Both the position numbers and the translations under genes were made by a program. DNA of 64,000 nucleotides, taken from an uncultured Pelagibacteraceae bacterium. GTDB lineage: Bacteria > Pseudomonadota > Alphaproteobacteria > Pelagibacterales > Pelagibacteraceae. Where the stretch lies: NCBI GenBank assembly GCA_902613065.1, contig CACMFU010000008.1, positions 1 to 64,000 on the forward strand, read 5' to 3'. Below are positions 1 through 9,555 of this stretch, in pieces; position 1 is the stretch's first letter, and each line of letters starts with the position of its first letter. The notes beneath the pieces were generated by a model. The model was not told the DNA's origin and ran no database searches. It saw only the letters and a list, made by a program, of their open reading frames with translations.

Positions 1-560
1 TTTTCAATATTTTCATCTGGTAAATTATAATTTAATAAGAAATAATTTTTATTAACATTATTCCAATTATTATAAAAATAATTTTGATCAAAAAACTTAA
101 TTTCGTTACTTTGTGTATCAATTAAAATTGGTATAAAAAGAACGTCTGTATCTTTTGGGACAGAGGAAATAACATTTTTTCCTCTAATAAATGATAATAA
201 TTTTTCTTTGTCAAACTTAACTTCAAAATCAACCTCATAATTATTGTCTAAAAATTTTTCATTTGTTATGGAAAAATTATCTATCAATGAATTAATTTTA
301 TTGCTTGGTACATTTTTAAATAAATTTTTATCTTTACTTTCTACAATTCTAAAAATTAATGTTTTAAATCCTTTTTTGAAACCCTTTTTTATTACTTCAT
401 CTTTGTTAAAATTTATGTCGTATTGTTCTTTAATTTTAATATTTTTAACTGTGTAATTGTCTGCAAATACTATAGTTGTGGAAAACTTGATAAAAACTAA
501 AATGAAAAGTAAAAAAAAAAAGTATAAGTAAATATTAATTTTATTTTTGATTAAAAACAT
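1..560 (-). CDS. DUF2066-like exported protein, N-terminal part (runs off the window)
   Basis: The frame is open from an ATG at 560 to the window edge, giving about 186 residues, and the 3' end is missing. The N-terminus has lysines followed by a long hydrophobic stretch (about residues 9-32) ending near VFADNYTV, which reads as a signal peptide. The rest alternates FSITNEKFLDNNYEVDFEV with LFIPILID and a later NNWNN. This matches my recollection of the DUF2066-type protein beside purM in alphaproteobacteria; the biochemical function is unknown. It is divergent from purM with only 9 bp between the two start codons. The domain name is moderately sure; that it is a real gene is much surer. Confidence 0.7.
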   Translation of the reverse strand, partial: MFLIKNKINIYLYFFFLLFILVFIKFSTTIVFADNYTVKNIKIKEQYDINFNKDEVIKKGFKKGFKTLIFRIVESKDKNLFKNVPSNKINSLIDNFSITNEKFLDNNYEVDFEVKFDKEKLLSFIRGKNVISSVPKDTDVLFIPILIDTQSNEIKFFDQNYFYNNWNNVNKNYFLLNYNLPDENIE

Positions 561-569
561 AACTTAAAC

Positions 570-1592
570 ATGGGATCGAAGAATTTTACATATGAGAAAA
601 GTGGTGTAAGCATAAAAAAAGCAGATAAATTTATTAAATTTATATCCTCAAGCACAAAAAAATCAAAAAAAAGTGGTAAATTTAAGAATATTGGAGGTTT
701 TGGAGCGCTTACAAAACTGCCAAGTAATTCGAAGAATCCATATCTTGTAACTAGCACAGATGGAGTTGGTACAAAAATTGAAGTTGCAAATATGCTAGGT
801 AAATTTGATACAATTGGAGTGGATCTTGTGGCAATGTGTGTAAATGACATTATAGTTCAAGGAGCGAAACCTTTACTTTTTTTAGATTATATATCTGTTG
901 AAAAAATTGATACGAAAAAGCTAAAAAATATAATTAGAGGAATTATTAAAGGCTGCAAATTAGCTGACTGTGAATTAGTTGGTGGAGAAACTGCAGAAAT
1001 GCCTGGAACATATTCTAAGGGAAAATTTGATATTGCAGGATTTTCTTTAGGCTTAGTAGAGAAAGACAAAATATTATTAAATAAAATAAAAGAAAAAGAT
1101 TTAGTATTGGCAATACCTTCCAGTGGTCTCCACTCAAATGGATATTCCTTAGTAAGACATATTATAAAAAAAAAAAAAATTAATATAAAAAAAAATTCAT
1201 TTTTAAAAAAAGAATTATTGGTACCAACTAAAATATATGTAATGCATGTATTAGAATTAATTAAAAAAAAGTATTTGAATGCTTGCGCAAATATCACTGG
1301 TGGTGGATTAAAAGACAATATTGAAAGAATAATACCAGATAATTGCTGCGCTGAAATAAATTTAGAAAAAATTAAAACATTAAAAATATTTAGATGGCTT
1401 AAAAGTCAAGGTGTTAGCGATCAAGAAATGTTAAAAACTTTCAATTGTGGTGTGGGTTTTTGTTTAATAGTAAAACGTTCAAACTACAAAAAAGTAATTA
1501 GATTATTTCCAAAAAAATATAAACCATATGTCATTGGAAAAATTACAAAAAATTCGGAAAAAGTAAAATTGAGTGGAAAAGTTATCTGGTAA
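570..1592 (+). CDS. purM: Phosphoribosylformylglycinamidine cyclo-ligase (AIR synthetase)
   Basis: This enzyme catalyses the ATP-dependent ring closure of FGAM to aminoimidazole ribotide in purine synthesis, in the cytoplasm. Its 340 residues are close to the family's usual length of about 345. Visible motifs are GGFGAL (42-47), STDGVGTK (62-69), GGETAEMPGTY (138-148), SSGLHSNGYS and NITGGGLKDN, all typical of the PurM ATP-binding superfamily. The ATG at 570 is the first plausible start and leaves 9 bp to the divergent gene. Its end overlaps purN by 20 bp, so the two are translationally coupled. A run of 14 adenines (1166-1179) lies within the coding sequence without breaking the frame. Confidence 0.97.
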   Translation: MGSKNFTYEKSGVSIKKADKFIKFISSSTKKSKKSGKFKNIGGFGALTKLPSNSKNPYLVTSTDGVGTKIEVANMLGKFDTIGVDLVAMCVNDIIVQGAKPLLFLDYISVEKIDTKKLKNIIRGIIKGCKLADCELVGGETAEMPGTYSKGKFDIAGFSLGLVEKDKILLNKIKEKDLVLAIPSSGLHSNGYSLVRHIIKKKKINIKKNSFLKKELLVPTKIYVMHVLELIKKKYLNACANITGGGLKDNIERIIPDNCCAEINLEKIKTLKIFRWLKSQGVSDQEMLKTFNCGVGFCLIVKRSNYKKVIRLFPKKYKPYVIGKITKNSEKVKLSGKVIW

Positions 1593-2151
1593 AAAAAATA
1601 CAGCAGTTTTAATAAGTGGTAGAGGTAGTAATCTAAGATCACTAGTTAAATATTCAAAAATGAAAAAATCTTTAATTAGAATTGTTCTAGTTATCTCTAA
1701 TAATTTTAGTGCAAAAGGATTGGATTATGCAAATAAGTCTAAGATCAATAATGTCTTTATTAAAGATTCTAATAAAAAAAGTTTTGAAGATCGTTTGTTA
1801 AAATTATTAAAAAAGAATAATGTTGAATTGATTTGTTTAGCTGGATTTATGAAAATACTATCAGGTAGTTTTATAAGAAAATTTAATAAACCTATACTTA
1901 ATATTCACCCTTCTCTTCTTCCTAAGTATAAAGGCCTAAATACACACAACAGAGCAATTCAAAACAAAGAAAAATACTCTGGAGCTACAGTTCATATTGT
2001 TAATGATAAATTAGATTCAGGTAAGATTATATTACAAAAAAAAGTAAAAATTCTTAAATCTGACTGCGGAAAAAGTTTAGAAAAAAAAGTTTTAAAAATC
2101 GAGCATAAAATATACCCAAAAGCAATTATAAAATTATTTGCTAGTGATTAA
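1573..2151 (+). CDS. purN: Phosphoribosylglycinamide formyltransferase
   Basis: PurN transfers a formyl group from 10-formyl-THF to GAR, two steps before PurM acts. The 192-residue product shows ISGRGSN near the N-terminus and the catalytic triad as N110 and H112 in NIHPSLLP and D148, with the same H-to-D spacing of 36 as in E. coli (N106, H108, D144). The best start is a GTG at 1573, inside the 3' end of purM; no in-frame ATG precedes the conserved ISGRGSN segment. It converges on ndk and their coding ends overlap by 11 bp. Confidence 0.95.
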   Translation: MEKLSGKKNTAVLISGRGSNLRSLVKYSKMKKSLIRIVLVISNNFSAKGLDYANKSKINNVFIKDSNKKSFEDRLLKLLKKNNVELICLAGFMKILSGSFIRKFNKPILNIHPSLLPKYKGLNTHNRAIQNKEKYSGATVHIVNDKLDSGKIILQKKVKILKSDCGKSLEKKVLKIEHKIYPKAIIKLFASD

Positions 2152-2551
2152 AAAAAAAATCTATTTCAATCTTAGCATTTTCAAGACTGTCTGAACCATG
2201 AACAGAGTTTTTATCAATTGATATACCGTATTTTTTCCTCAAAGTACCCTCATCTGCGTCAACTGGATTTGTTGCTCCCATTAACTTTCTATTTTCCATA
2301 ACAGCATTTTCTCGTTGTAAAGTCATGACAACAATAGGGCCTGAAGATAAATAATTGCATAAATCGTTATAAAACGGTTTGGACTCATGAACTTTATAAA
2401 ACTTTTCAGCTTCCTCTTTAGATATATGGATTTTTTTTTCTTTTATTATTTCAAATCCATTGTTTATAAAATCCTGCTTAATTTGATTTTGAAGATTTCT
2501 TTCAACTGCATCTGGTTTAATTATCGATAAAGTTTGCTCAATATTACTCAT
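2141..2551 (-). CDS. ndk: Nucleoside diphosphate kinase
   Basis: Ndk moves the terminal phosphate from ATP to other nucleoside diphosphates through a phosphohistidine. The sequence begins MSNIEQTLSIIKPDAVERN, the standard family opening, and carries the active-site histidine in NSVHGSDS near the C-terminus. I chose the ATG at 2551 (136 residues); an upstream in-frame ATG at 2563 would add only MKIT and deepen the overlap with pepA. With the chosen start the overlap with the pepA stop is 8 bp, so ndk is probably translated by coupling from pepA. The 3' end overlaps convergent purN. Confidence 0.95.
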   Translation of the reverse strand: MSNIEQTLSIIKPDAVERNLQNQIKQDFINNGFEIIKEKKIHISKEEAEKFYKVHESKPFYNDLCNYLSSGPIVVMTLQRENAVMENRKLMGATNPVDADEGTLRKKYGISIDKNSVHGSDSLENAKIEIDFFFNH

Positions 2552-3980
2552 AGTTATCTTCAATTAATTTATTTAACAATCTAACGCCATAACCAGTTGC
2601 ACCACCAGAATTAAGCGCTCCTCCATATTTTGAAAATGCCATACCTGCAATATCTAAATGGGCCCATGGAGTTTTATTAATTATAAATCTTTGTAAAAAT
2701 TGTGCAGCTGTAGTTGATCCTGCTCCACCTACATAGTTAATATTTTGCATATCTGCGTTTTTAGAATTAATTAATTTGTCAAAGTTTTCGTTTAATGGCA
2801 TTCTCCAAAGTTTTTCTTCAACACTTTCACCTGCATCAATTAGTTGTTTAGATAATTTATCATTATTTGAAAACAAACCTGCGTACTCAGAGCCAAGAGA
2901 AACAATGATAGCGCCAGTTAATGTTGCTAGGTCAACTATAAATTGAGGTTTAAATCTTTCTTCTGTAAATGTTAAAGCATCAGCTAGAACTAATCTGCCC
3001 TCTGCATCTGTATTTAGAATTTCAATAGTTTTTCCACTGTAAGATTTTACAATATCACCAGGTCTTTGAGCATTTCCACTAACCATATTTTCTACAAGCC
3101 CTACCACACCGACTGCATTTATTTTAGCTTTTCGCAAAGCAAGAGTTTTCATTAAACCGACGACAGTGGCCGAACCTGCCATATCATATGTCATATCTTC
3201 CATAAATTTTGCTGGTTTTAAAGAATAGCCACCAGTATCAAAGCATACACCTTTTCCAACAAACCCTAGTGGTTTAGATTTATTCTTTATGCCATTCCAC
3301 TCTATAGTAACTAAATATGAACCTCTTACACTACCTTGGCCTACACCTAATAAAGCATTCATACCCATCTTTTTTAATTTTTTTTGATCATATACTATAA
3401 TTTTTAAACCATATTTTCTTAGTTTAGTTATTCGTTTTGCATATTCATCTGGATGAAGAACATTTCCTGGCTCAGACACAAGATCTCTCGTAAGAAAAAT
3501 ACCTTCTAAAAGTGAGTTTAATTTGTTTCTCAATAAATTATTTTTTTTATATTTATTTCCAACAACATATAAATTTGTAATTACTTTTTTAGATTTATCG
3601 GTTTTATAAATATCAAAATCATATGACTTGAGTTGAGCACCGTGTAAAAGTTTTTCTAGCTGTACATTGGTCACAATAGATGTATTTGCTTCAATAAAAG
3701 TTTGCTCAATCTTATTAGTTTTTAAAAATACATATAAATCAGATCCAAGCTTTTCGTAATCGAGTGATGTTTTTGACTTCATGCAATTTACAAAAATGTA
3801 AGTTTTATTGTATAAGTTTTTCGTAAGAAATTTCTTCTCCTGGAATATTTTGTTGGCGAATAATGATTTGTTAAAAGATTTGAGTATTTTGTTTTTAATA
3901 TTTTTATCTTTTATTAAAATAATCTCATTATCTTTGGCTACTTTTGGTACTTTGAGTAAAAATTCTAATTTTAGCTTCAT
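2544..3980 (-). CDS. pepA: Leucyl (cytosol) aminopeptidase, M17 family
   Basis: This is a cytoplasmic two-metal aminopeptidase that removes N-terminal residues from peptides. The 478-residue protein has a variable N-terminal domain followed by the catalytic domain. Metal and active-site residues are seen in GKGVCFDTGGYSLKP (Lys, Asp), MTYDMAGSA (Asp) and the signature NTDAEGRL. The length fits the family at about 480-500. It is divergent from lptF with a 54-bp gap that must contain both promoters, and it is followed by ndk with an 8-bp overlap. In some gammaproteobacteria PepA also binds DNA; nothing here tests that. Confidence 0.95.
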   Translation of the reverse strand: MKLKLEFLLKVPKVAKDNEIILIKDKNIKNKILKSFNKSLFANKIFQEKKFLTKNLYNKTYIFVNCMKSKTSLDYEKLGSDLYVFLKTNKIEQTFIEANTSIVTNVQLEKLLHGAQLKSYDFDIYKTDKSKKVITNLYVVGNKYKKNNLLRNKLNSLLEGIFLTRDLVSEPGNVLHPDEYAKRITKLRKYGLKIIVYDQKKLKKMGMNALLGVGQGSVRGSYLVTIEWNGIKNKSKPLGFVGKGVCFDTGGYSLKPAKFMEDMTYDMAGSATVVGLMKTLALRKAKINAVGVVGLVENMVSGNAQRPGDIVKSYSGKTIEILNTDAEGRLVLADALTFTEERFKPQFIVDLATLTGAIIVSLGSEYAGLFSNNDKLSKQLIDAGESVEEKLWRMPLNENFDKLINSKNADMQNINYVGGAGSTTAAQFLQRFIINKTPWAHLDIAGMAFSKYGGALNSGGATGYGVRLLNKLIEDNYE

Positions 3981-4034
3981 TTTTTTGAAATATTTAATAG
4001 ATAATGTTGTATATTTATTAAATTTAGAATTTCA

Positions 4035-5165
4035 ATGAATAAATTAATATTTCGTAAATTATCTTTTGATATTTTGTCGTTTTTTTTATTATCCTCGGTT
4101 GCGATCACTTCAATAATATGGGTTATACAAGGAGTAAATTTGCTCGATATTGTTACAGAAAAAGGTCATGCAATAAGTGTTTATTTTTTTTATTCAGTTT
4201 TAAATATTCCTAAAATATTCAGCAAACTTTTAATATTTACTTATTTTTTAACATTATTCGTAGTTTTACATAGATATGAGGAAAATAACGAAATTTTAGT
4301 TTTTTGGACAAATGGTATAAAAAAAATATCATTTATTAATTTTATTGCAAAGTTTTCTTTTTTATTTGTTTTAATTCAATTGGTTATGAATATTTTAATT
4401 GTTCCATATACACAAAATTTAGCTCAGCAATATTTGAATAATTCCTCAATGGAATTTTTTCCCAAATTAATTCAGGAGAAAAAATTTTCTAATGTTATGC
4501 AGAATTTGACGATTTTTGTTGAAGAAAGTAACAAAGATGGAAAATTGAAAGGGATATACATTAAAGAGCAGATGAAAAATGATGAAAAAAAAATTATTAT
4601 TGCAAATAAAGGTATGCTATTTAAAGATGAAAAAGGCTTCAATTTCAAACTTTTGGACGGAAAAATAACTAACATTAATAAAAATGGTAATTTTAATATT
4701 GGATTTCAAGAAACAACTTACGAATTATCTAAATTTAATTCAAAAACAAGAAAGACAAGTAAGTTAAATGAGATGAACACTTCATTCTTAATTTTTTGCA
4801 TGGAAAAATTTATTGATACTAGAAAACATGGAGATTCAAGATGTGGAAAAGATAATTCTTTTGCATTGTTGGATATTTATGAAGAAACTTTCAAGAGATT
4901 AATTAATCCGATTTATATAATTATTTTATCTTTGGTCAGCTCATTGATTATTTTAAAGTCGAAAATGAATTTATTTCAAAATTATTTTAAAAGTTTTTTA
5001 TTTATTTTAGGTTTCATAATAATTTTATTTTCTGAATTAAGCTATAAATTTATTTCATCTACTTTAGAAATTGAAATATTTTTTTTGGTTTTGCCATTAA
5101 TTTCAATAATTTTGTTTTATTTTTATATTTTAATTAAATCAAAATTTAACTTGAAGTATTTATAA
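4035..5165 (+). CDS. lptF: LPS export permease LptF
   Basis: One of the two transmembrane subunits of the LptB2FG ABC transporter, which extracts lipopolysaccharide from the inner membrane. The 376 residues contain about three N-terminal transmembrane helices, a periplasmic beta-jellyroll-like region (roughly 130-280) and three C-terminal helices, the normal LptF/G plan. RYEENNEILVFWTNGI (around 86-101) matches the coupling helix that contacts the LptB ATPase. The stop and the lptG start overlap by one base. Assignment to F rather than G rests on gene order; the two are paralogues. lptB is not in the window. Confidence 0.88.
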   Translation: MNKLIFRKLSFDILSFFLLSSVAITSIIWVIQGVNLLDIVTEKGHAISVYFFYSVLNIPKIFSKLLIFTYFLTLFVVLHRYEENNEILVFWTNGIKKISFINFIAKFSFLFVLIQLVMNILIVPYTQNLAQQYLNNSSMEFFPKLIQEKKFSNVMQNLTIFVEESNKDGKLKGIYIKEQMKNDEKKIIIANKGMLFKDEKGFNFKLLDGKITNINKNGNFNIGFQETTYELSKFNSKTRKTSKLNEMNTSFLIFCMEKFIDTRKHGDSRCGKDNSFALLDIYEETFKRLINPIYIIILSLVSSLIILKSKMNLFQNYFKSFLFILGFIIILFSELSYKFISSTLEIEIFFLVLPLISIILFYFYILIKSKFNLKYL

Positions 5166-6244
5166 TGATAAAGAAATACCAAAAATATATCTACTCTTTA
5201 TTTTTTAAAAGATTTTTAATTGTTAATTTTATTTTTTTTTGCATCATAGTTATCATAAATTTTTTTGATGAAATAAGATTTGCTGAAAAATATGGTGCTG
5301 AAAATTATTTTATTATCTATTTATCATTGCTAAATGCTCCTTCATTGATTTTTGAAGTTTTTCCGTTTGTTTTTTTAATTTCTGTAAAACTATTTTATAT
5401 AAATTTGATCGAAAAAAATGAATTAGAGATATTAAATACGAATGGCATAAGTAATTTTCAAATTATTTCACATTTAACAATAATTTCTGGGATATTGGGA
5501 ATAATTCTTTTACTTTTTTTTTACTCTTTTTCCTCGGCTTTAAAAGGAGAGTATTTAGATACTAAAAATAACTTTTCAAATTCAAACGAATATTTGGCTG
5601 TTGTAAATGACGATGGTTTATGGATTAAAGAAGAAATTGATCAAAATTTGTATATAATACACGCTGAGAAATTTGATAGTGACAGTTTAAAATCAATTAC
5701 TATTACAGAAGCTGATAAATATTATAACAATAAAAAAACAATAATTGCCTCAAAAGCTAACATTTTATCAAAAAACTGGCAATTAAGTGAAGTATCTATT
5801 CTTAATGAAGATGGAATTAAAAATAAATTTAAAAGTTATGTTTATAATTCATCATTTAATGGAGAGATAATTTCAAATTTATTTGCAAACCTTAATGCAT
5901 TGAATATTTATGAGTTACATAAACTTTCAAGTAGTTATTTTAAAATAGGATACTCTAATACTGATATAAAGATACATTTAAATAAACTTTATAGTATGCC
6001 TGTCTTCTATATTTTGATGACTATTTTGGGTTTTATTATTATCAATAAATTAAAAAAAATTAAGTCAAAATTTTTTGTAGTAATTTTTGGTATTTTTGTT
6101 TCTGTCGTAGTTTATTATTTAAACTATTTTTCTGGTGTTTTGGGTAATAAAGGAGCTTTACCAATATATTTATCTGTTTGGCTTCCACTTTTAATACTTT
6201 TTTTAATTTGTAATATTGGTCTGGTAAAAGTTAATGAAAATTAA
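5165..6244 (+). CDS. lptG: LPS export permease LptG
   Basis: Second membrane subunit of the LPS extractor, paired with LptF. The 359-residue product repeats the same plan: N-terminal helices, a coupling segment EKNELEILNTNGIS (around 91-104), a periplasmic domain and three C-terminal helices. Its start overlaps the lptF stop by one base and its end overlaps the lptD start by 11 bp, so the three are one translationally coupled unit. The presence of lptF, lptG and lptD implies an LPS-bearing outer membrane in this streamlined organism. Confidence 0.88.
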   Translation: MIKKYQKYIYSLFFKRFLIVNFIFFCIIVIINFFDEIRFAEKYGAENYFIIYLSLLNAPSLIFEVFPFVFLISVKLFYINLIEKNELEILNTNGISNFQIISHLTIISGILGIILLLFFYSFSSALKGEYLDTKNNFSNSNEYLAVVNDDGLWIKEEIDQNLYIIHAEKFDSDSLKSITITEADKYYNNKKTIIASKANILSKNWQLSEVSILNEDGIKNKFKSYVYNSSFNGEIISNLFANLNALNIYELHKLSSSYFKIGYSNTDIKIHLNKLYSMPVFYILMTILGFIIINKLKKIKSKFFVVIFGIFVSVVVYYLNYFSGVLGNKGALPIYLSVWLPLLILFLICNIGLVKVNEN

Positions 6245-8630
6245 AAAAATATTAAATTTTATTTTTTTATCGTTTTTTATTATTTGTTCTAAGGGTGTTT
6301 CTAATGAAATTGAATTTGAAGCTTCCGATATGGAAATAAAAAACAAAGGTAATACAATTATAGCATTTGAGACTGATGCAACCATTCCGTCTGAACAAGT
6401 TAACATTAAAGCTAAAAAATCTAATTATAATAAAAAGACAGAAATTATAATATTTATAGATGATGTTATTTTTAATGATAATTTAAACAATATAACTATT
6501 AAAAGTAATAAAGTTACGTATAACAGAAAAAAAAATATTATTTTTAGTGAGGGAAAGACATTTATAAATATTGAAAGTGATTATGATGTAGTTTCAAAAA
6601 ATGTCTACTATGATAGAAATAACAGTAGAATTTCAAGTGAAGAAAAGACTGAAATAGTAGATAAAGATAGAAATCTTTATCAATTAGATGAAAAATTTTT
6701 ATTAGATATTAATAATGAAATAATTTCGGCAAAAAAATCTATAATAACCGATAAAGAAAACAATAAATATATTTTTGAGGATCTAATTGTTAATTTATCA
6801 ACTAATGAAATTGCAGGCAAAGAAATTAAAGTTGAATTTGAAAAATCTTATTTTGGAAACGAAGATAATAGACCAATTTTGAAAGGGAGAAGTGGACATT
6901 CAGATGATGACAGTCTAAAAGTATATAAAGGAGTTTTTAGCACTTGCAATATAGAAAATAAAAATTGTAGAGGTTGGGAATTAAGTTCTGATGAATTTAA
7001 TCATGACAAAGAAAAAAAAATATTTGAATATAAAAACTCATGGTTAAAAATATTTGATTATAAGGTTTTTTTTCTACCTTACTTTAATCATCCTGACCCA
7101 AGTGTTAAAAGAAAGTCAGGATTTCTAACGCCATCATATTCAAGTTCAAATAGATTTGGTACAGCAATTAATTTTCCATATTATAAAGTAATTGGAATTG
7201 ATAGAGATTTAACTATCAGTCCAAGATACTATGCTGATAAGAGTTTTCTATTACAAAATGAATATAGGCAAGTTCTTTTAAATTCAAACATAAAAAGTGA
7301 TTTTAGTTTTTTAGTAGGTAATGAAGGAACTAAATCGCATTTATTTTATAATCAGTTTGGTAAAATTAAAGATAATGTAACTTTTAAATTAAATTTGCAA
7401 GGTGTTGAGGGGGATAATTATTTAAAAAATCATAAATTAAGTGAAACTTCATCTTTAATTGAAGATGACGGATTGCTATTATCAAATTTAGATATTAATT
7501 GGAATTTTGAGAATTCTAATCTAAGTACATCATTCAAAGTTTTTGAAGATCTTTCACAAAATTACCATGACAGATACCAATATATTTTTCCAGAATTTAA
7601 TTTTACAAAAAATATCGATATACCAAGTGATTATTATGGAAACTTTAATTTTAATTCTTATGGTTATAATAAAAATTATAATACGAATATAACTGAAACA
7701 GTAATTACTAATGATTTCTTATTTTCTTCTAATGATTTTATAAATAAATCAGGTTTATCAACTAAATATAATTTATTATTAAAAAATTCTAATGATTATA
7801 CTGATAATTCTACAAGTATTGATGAAGATATAAATTATAATTTGTTTGGAACCATAAAGGTTGATACTAGTTTTCCATTACAAAAAAGGTTTGCAAATTA
7901 TAGTCATTATTTAAACCCTAAATTCTCTTTAAGATATAGTCCAAATGGAAATAGTGATCTATCATCTAAAGATTTAAAACTTGGTTACAATAATGCTTTT
8001 AATCTAAATAGGATTGAAAATTCGTCTGAAGTGGAGGGAGGTGAGGCATTAACATTAGGTTTAGAGTTTAGTAGAATTGATAATAATGGTTCAAATATTT
8101 TTGACTTTAGAGTTGCAAATATAATTAAACCTCAGGAAAATTATAAACTACCAGCAAAATCTAAATTAAATAAAACGAGATCTGATATTTTTGGTAATAT
8201 AAATTATAAATTTAACGAAAATTTAAATCTAGGGTACGGATATTCATATGATCGAGATCTAAAATATTCAAATTTAGATCAATTAAATATAGATTTTAAT
8301 GTTAATAATTTTTATACAAATTTTAATTATTTTACAGAAAATCATGATTTTGGGGATACAGAAAATATTATTAATAGAAGTAGTTATAAATTTAATAATG
8401 AGAATAAATTATCATTTGAATCAACAAAAAATTTAAAAGACGACTTTACAGAATATTATGATTTAATTTATACATATGTTACAGATTGTATTTCAATAAA
8501 TCTAAATTATAACAAATCTTTTTATAGAGATGGTAATTTAGAACCAAATAAAAGCTTATCTTTTCTTGTAAAAATCATACCTTTTACCGAATTAGGAGTT
8601 CCAAACGTTGGCAATTTAATAGGTAAATAA
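6234..8630 (+). CDS. lptD: LPS-assembly outer membrane protein LptD
   Basis: LptD forms the outer-membrane barrel that inserts LPS into the outer leaflet. The 798 residues (E. coli protein 784) begin with a signal peptide ending near CSKGVSNE, followed by an OstA-like jellyroll domain. Family landmarks are the CNIENKNC cysteine pair, then PYFNHPDPSVKRKSGFLTP, then a long beta-rich barrel region. Only one cysteine (TDCISI) is seen near the C-terminus where the E. coli protein has a CC pair. Gene order lptF-lptG-lptD-surA supports the call. Confidence 0.92.
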   Translation: MKIKKILNFIFLSFFIICSKGVSNEIEFEASDMEIKNKGNTIIAFETDATIPSEQVNIKAKKSNYNKKTEIIIFIDDVIFNDNLNNITIKSNKVTYNRKKNIIFSEGKTFINIESDYDVVSKNVYYDRNNSRISSEEKTEIVDKDRNLYQLDEKFLLDINNEIISAKKSIITDKENNKYIFEDLIVNLSTNEIAGKEIKVEFEKSYFGNEDNRPILKGRSGHSDDDSLKVYKGVFSTCNIENKNCRGWELSSDEFNHDKEKKIFEYKNSWLKIFDYKVFFLPYFNHPDPSVKRKSGFLTPSYSSSNRFGTAINFPYYKVIGIDRDLTISPRYYADKSFLLQNEYRQVLLNSNIKSDFSFLVGNEGTKSHLFYNQFGKIKDNVTFKLNLQGVEGDNYLKNHKLSETSSLIEDDGLLLSNLDINWNFENSNLSTSFKVFEDLSQNYHDRYQYIFPEFNFTKNIDIPSDYYGNFNFNSYGYNKNYNTNITETVITNDFLFSSNDFINKSGLSTKYNLLLKNSNDYTDNSTSIDEDINYNLFGTIKVDTSFPLQKRFANYSHYLNPKFSLRYSPNGNSDLSSKDLKLGYNNAFNLNRIENSSEVEGGEALTLGLEFSRIDNNGSNIFDFRVANIIKPQENYKLPAKSKLNKTRSDIFGNINYKFNENLNLGYGYSYDRDLKYSNLDQLNIDFNVNNFYTNFNYFTENHDFGDTENIINRSSYKFNNENKLSFESTKNLKDDFTEYYDLIYTYVTDCISINLNYNKSFYRDGNLEPNKSLSFLVKIIPFTELGVPNVGNLIGK

Positions 8631-8634
8631 TCAT

Positions 8635-9555
8635 ATGATTAAAATTAGTATTATAATTTTTTTTTTATTATTAAAATGCTTACCGGCAATTGCTGAAATT
8701 GAAATTAAATTTAAAATAGACGACAATATTATTACAAATATAGATATAATTAATGAGAGGAAATATTTAATATTTCTTAGACCAAATTTGAATAAACTTT
8801 CAGAAAATGAAATAGAGAAAATCTCAATTGACACCTTAATTAGAGATATTATTAAAAAAAAGGAAATTGATAAAGTATTTACAAAGCAACCAAGTGATAA
8901 TTTTATTAAAGAAATAAAGAATAATCTTTATAATTATAAAAAAGTGAAAAATGAAAGTGAATTTATAAATTTGTTAAAAGAAAATAATATTAAATACGAT
9001 AAAATTATTGAAAAAATAAAATATGAAGCATTATGGAATGATTTGGTTTACAGGAAATTTAATTCTTTGGTTAAAATTGATAAGAGACTTTTAAAAGATC
9101 AGTTGAAAACTAAATTAGCAAATAATAAACAATATGAATATAACTTATCAGAATTACTTTTTGAAATTGGAAAAAAAGAAACTTTGGATAAAAAATATAA
9201 TAAAATAAAAAAATATATAAATCTTACAGATTTTAAAACTGCAGCATCGAAATATAGTATTTCTGGTAGTAACAACAAAGGGGGTGAGATTGGTTGGGTT
9301 AAAGAGACTTTGCTTTCAGTAAATTTAAGTAAAATTTTAAGCAAAATGAAAATAAATCAAATTACAGACCCAATAGAATATCCTAATGGTTATCTAATAT
9401 TGAAACTAAATGATAAAAAAGAAATGAAGCAAATTAAGGATATTAACAAAGAATTAGAAGAACTTATTAAGTTTGAAAAAAATAGACAACTAAATCAATT
9501 TTCACTTTTATACTATAAAAAATTGAGACAAAACACAGTTATAAATGAAAATTAA
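8635..9555 (+). CDS. surA: SurA-like periplasmic chaperone / parvulin peptidyl-prolyl isomerase
   Basis: Helps outer-membrane proteins, including LptD, to fold in the periplasm. The 306-residue protein has a signal peptide ending near CLPAIAE, a helical SurA-N-like region (about 20-150) and one parvulin-type domain (about 165-265) recognisable by SKYSISGSNNKGGEIGW and YPNGYLILKL. E. coli SurA has two parvulin domains and about 428 residues, so this is a shorter single-domain form, as is common in alphaproteobacteria. It starts 4 bp after lptD and overlaps pdxA by 11 bp. Divergence is high outside the parvulin core. Confidence 0.82.
   Translation: MIKISIIIFFLLLKCLPAIAEIEIKFKIDDNIITNIDIINERKYLIFLRPNLNKLSENEIEKISIDTLIRDIIKKKEIDKVFTKQPSDNFIKEIKNNLYNYKKVKNESEFINLLKENNIKYDKIIEKIKYEALWNDLVYRKFNSLVKIDKRLLKDQLKTKLANNKQYEYNLSELLFEIGKKETLDKKYNKIKKYINLTDFKTAASKYSISGSNNKGGEIGWVKETLLSVNLSKILSKMKINQITDPIEYPNGYLILKLNDKKEMKQIKDINKELEELIKFEKNRQLNQFSLLYYKKLRQNTVINEN

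Noticed and set aside
887-1318. Long open frame on the minus strand inside purM
   Set aside because: It mirrors a well-supported essential gene; its Phe/Ile/Leu-rich product is what lysine- and asparagine-rich codons give when read backwards.
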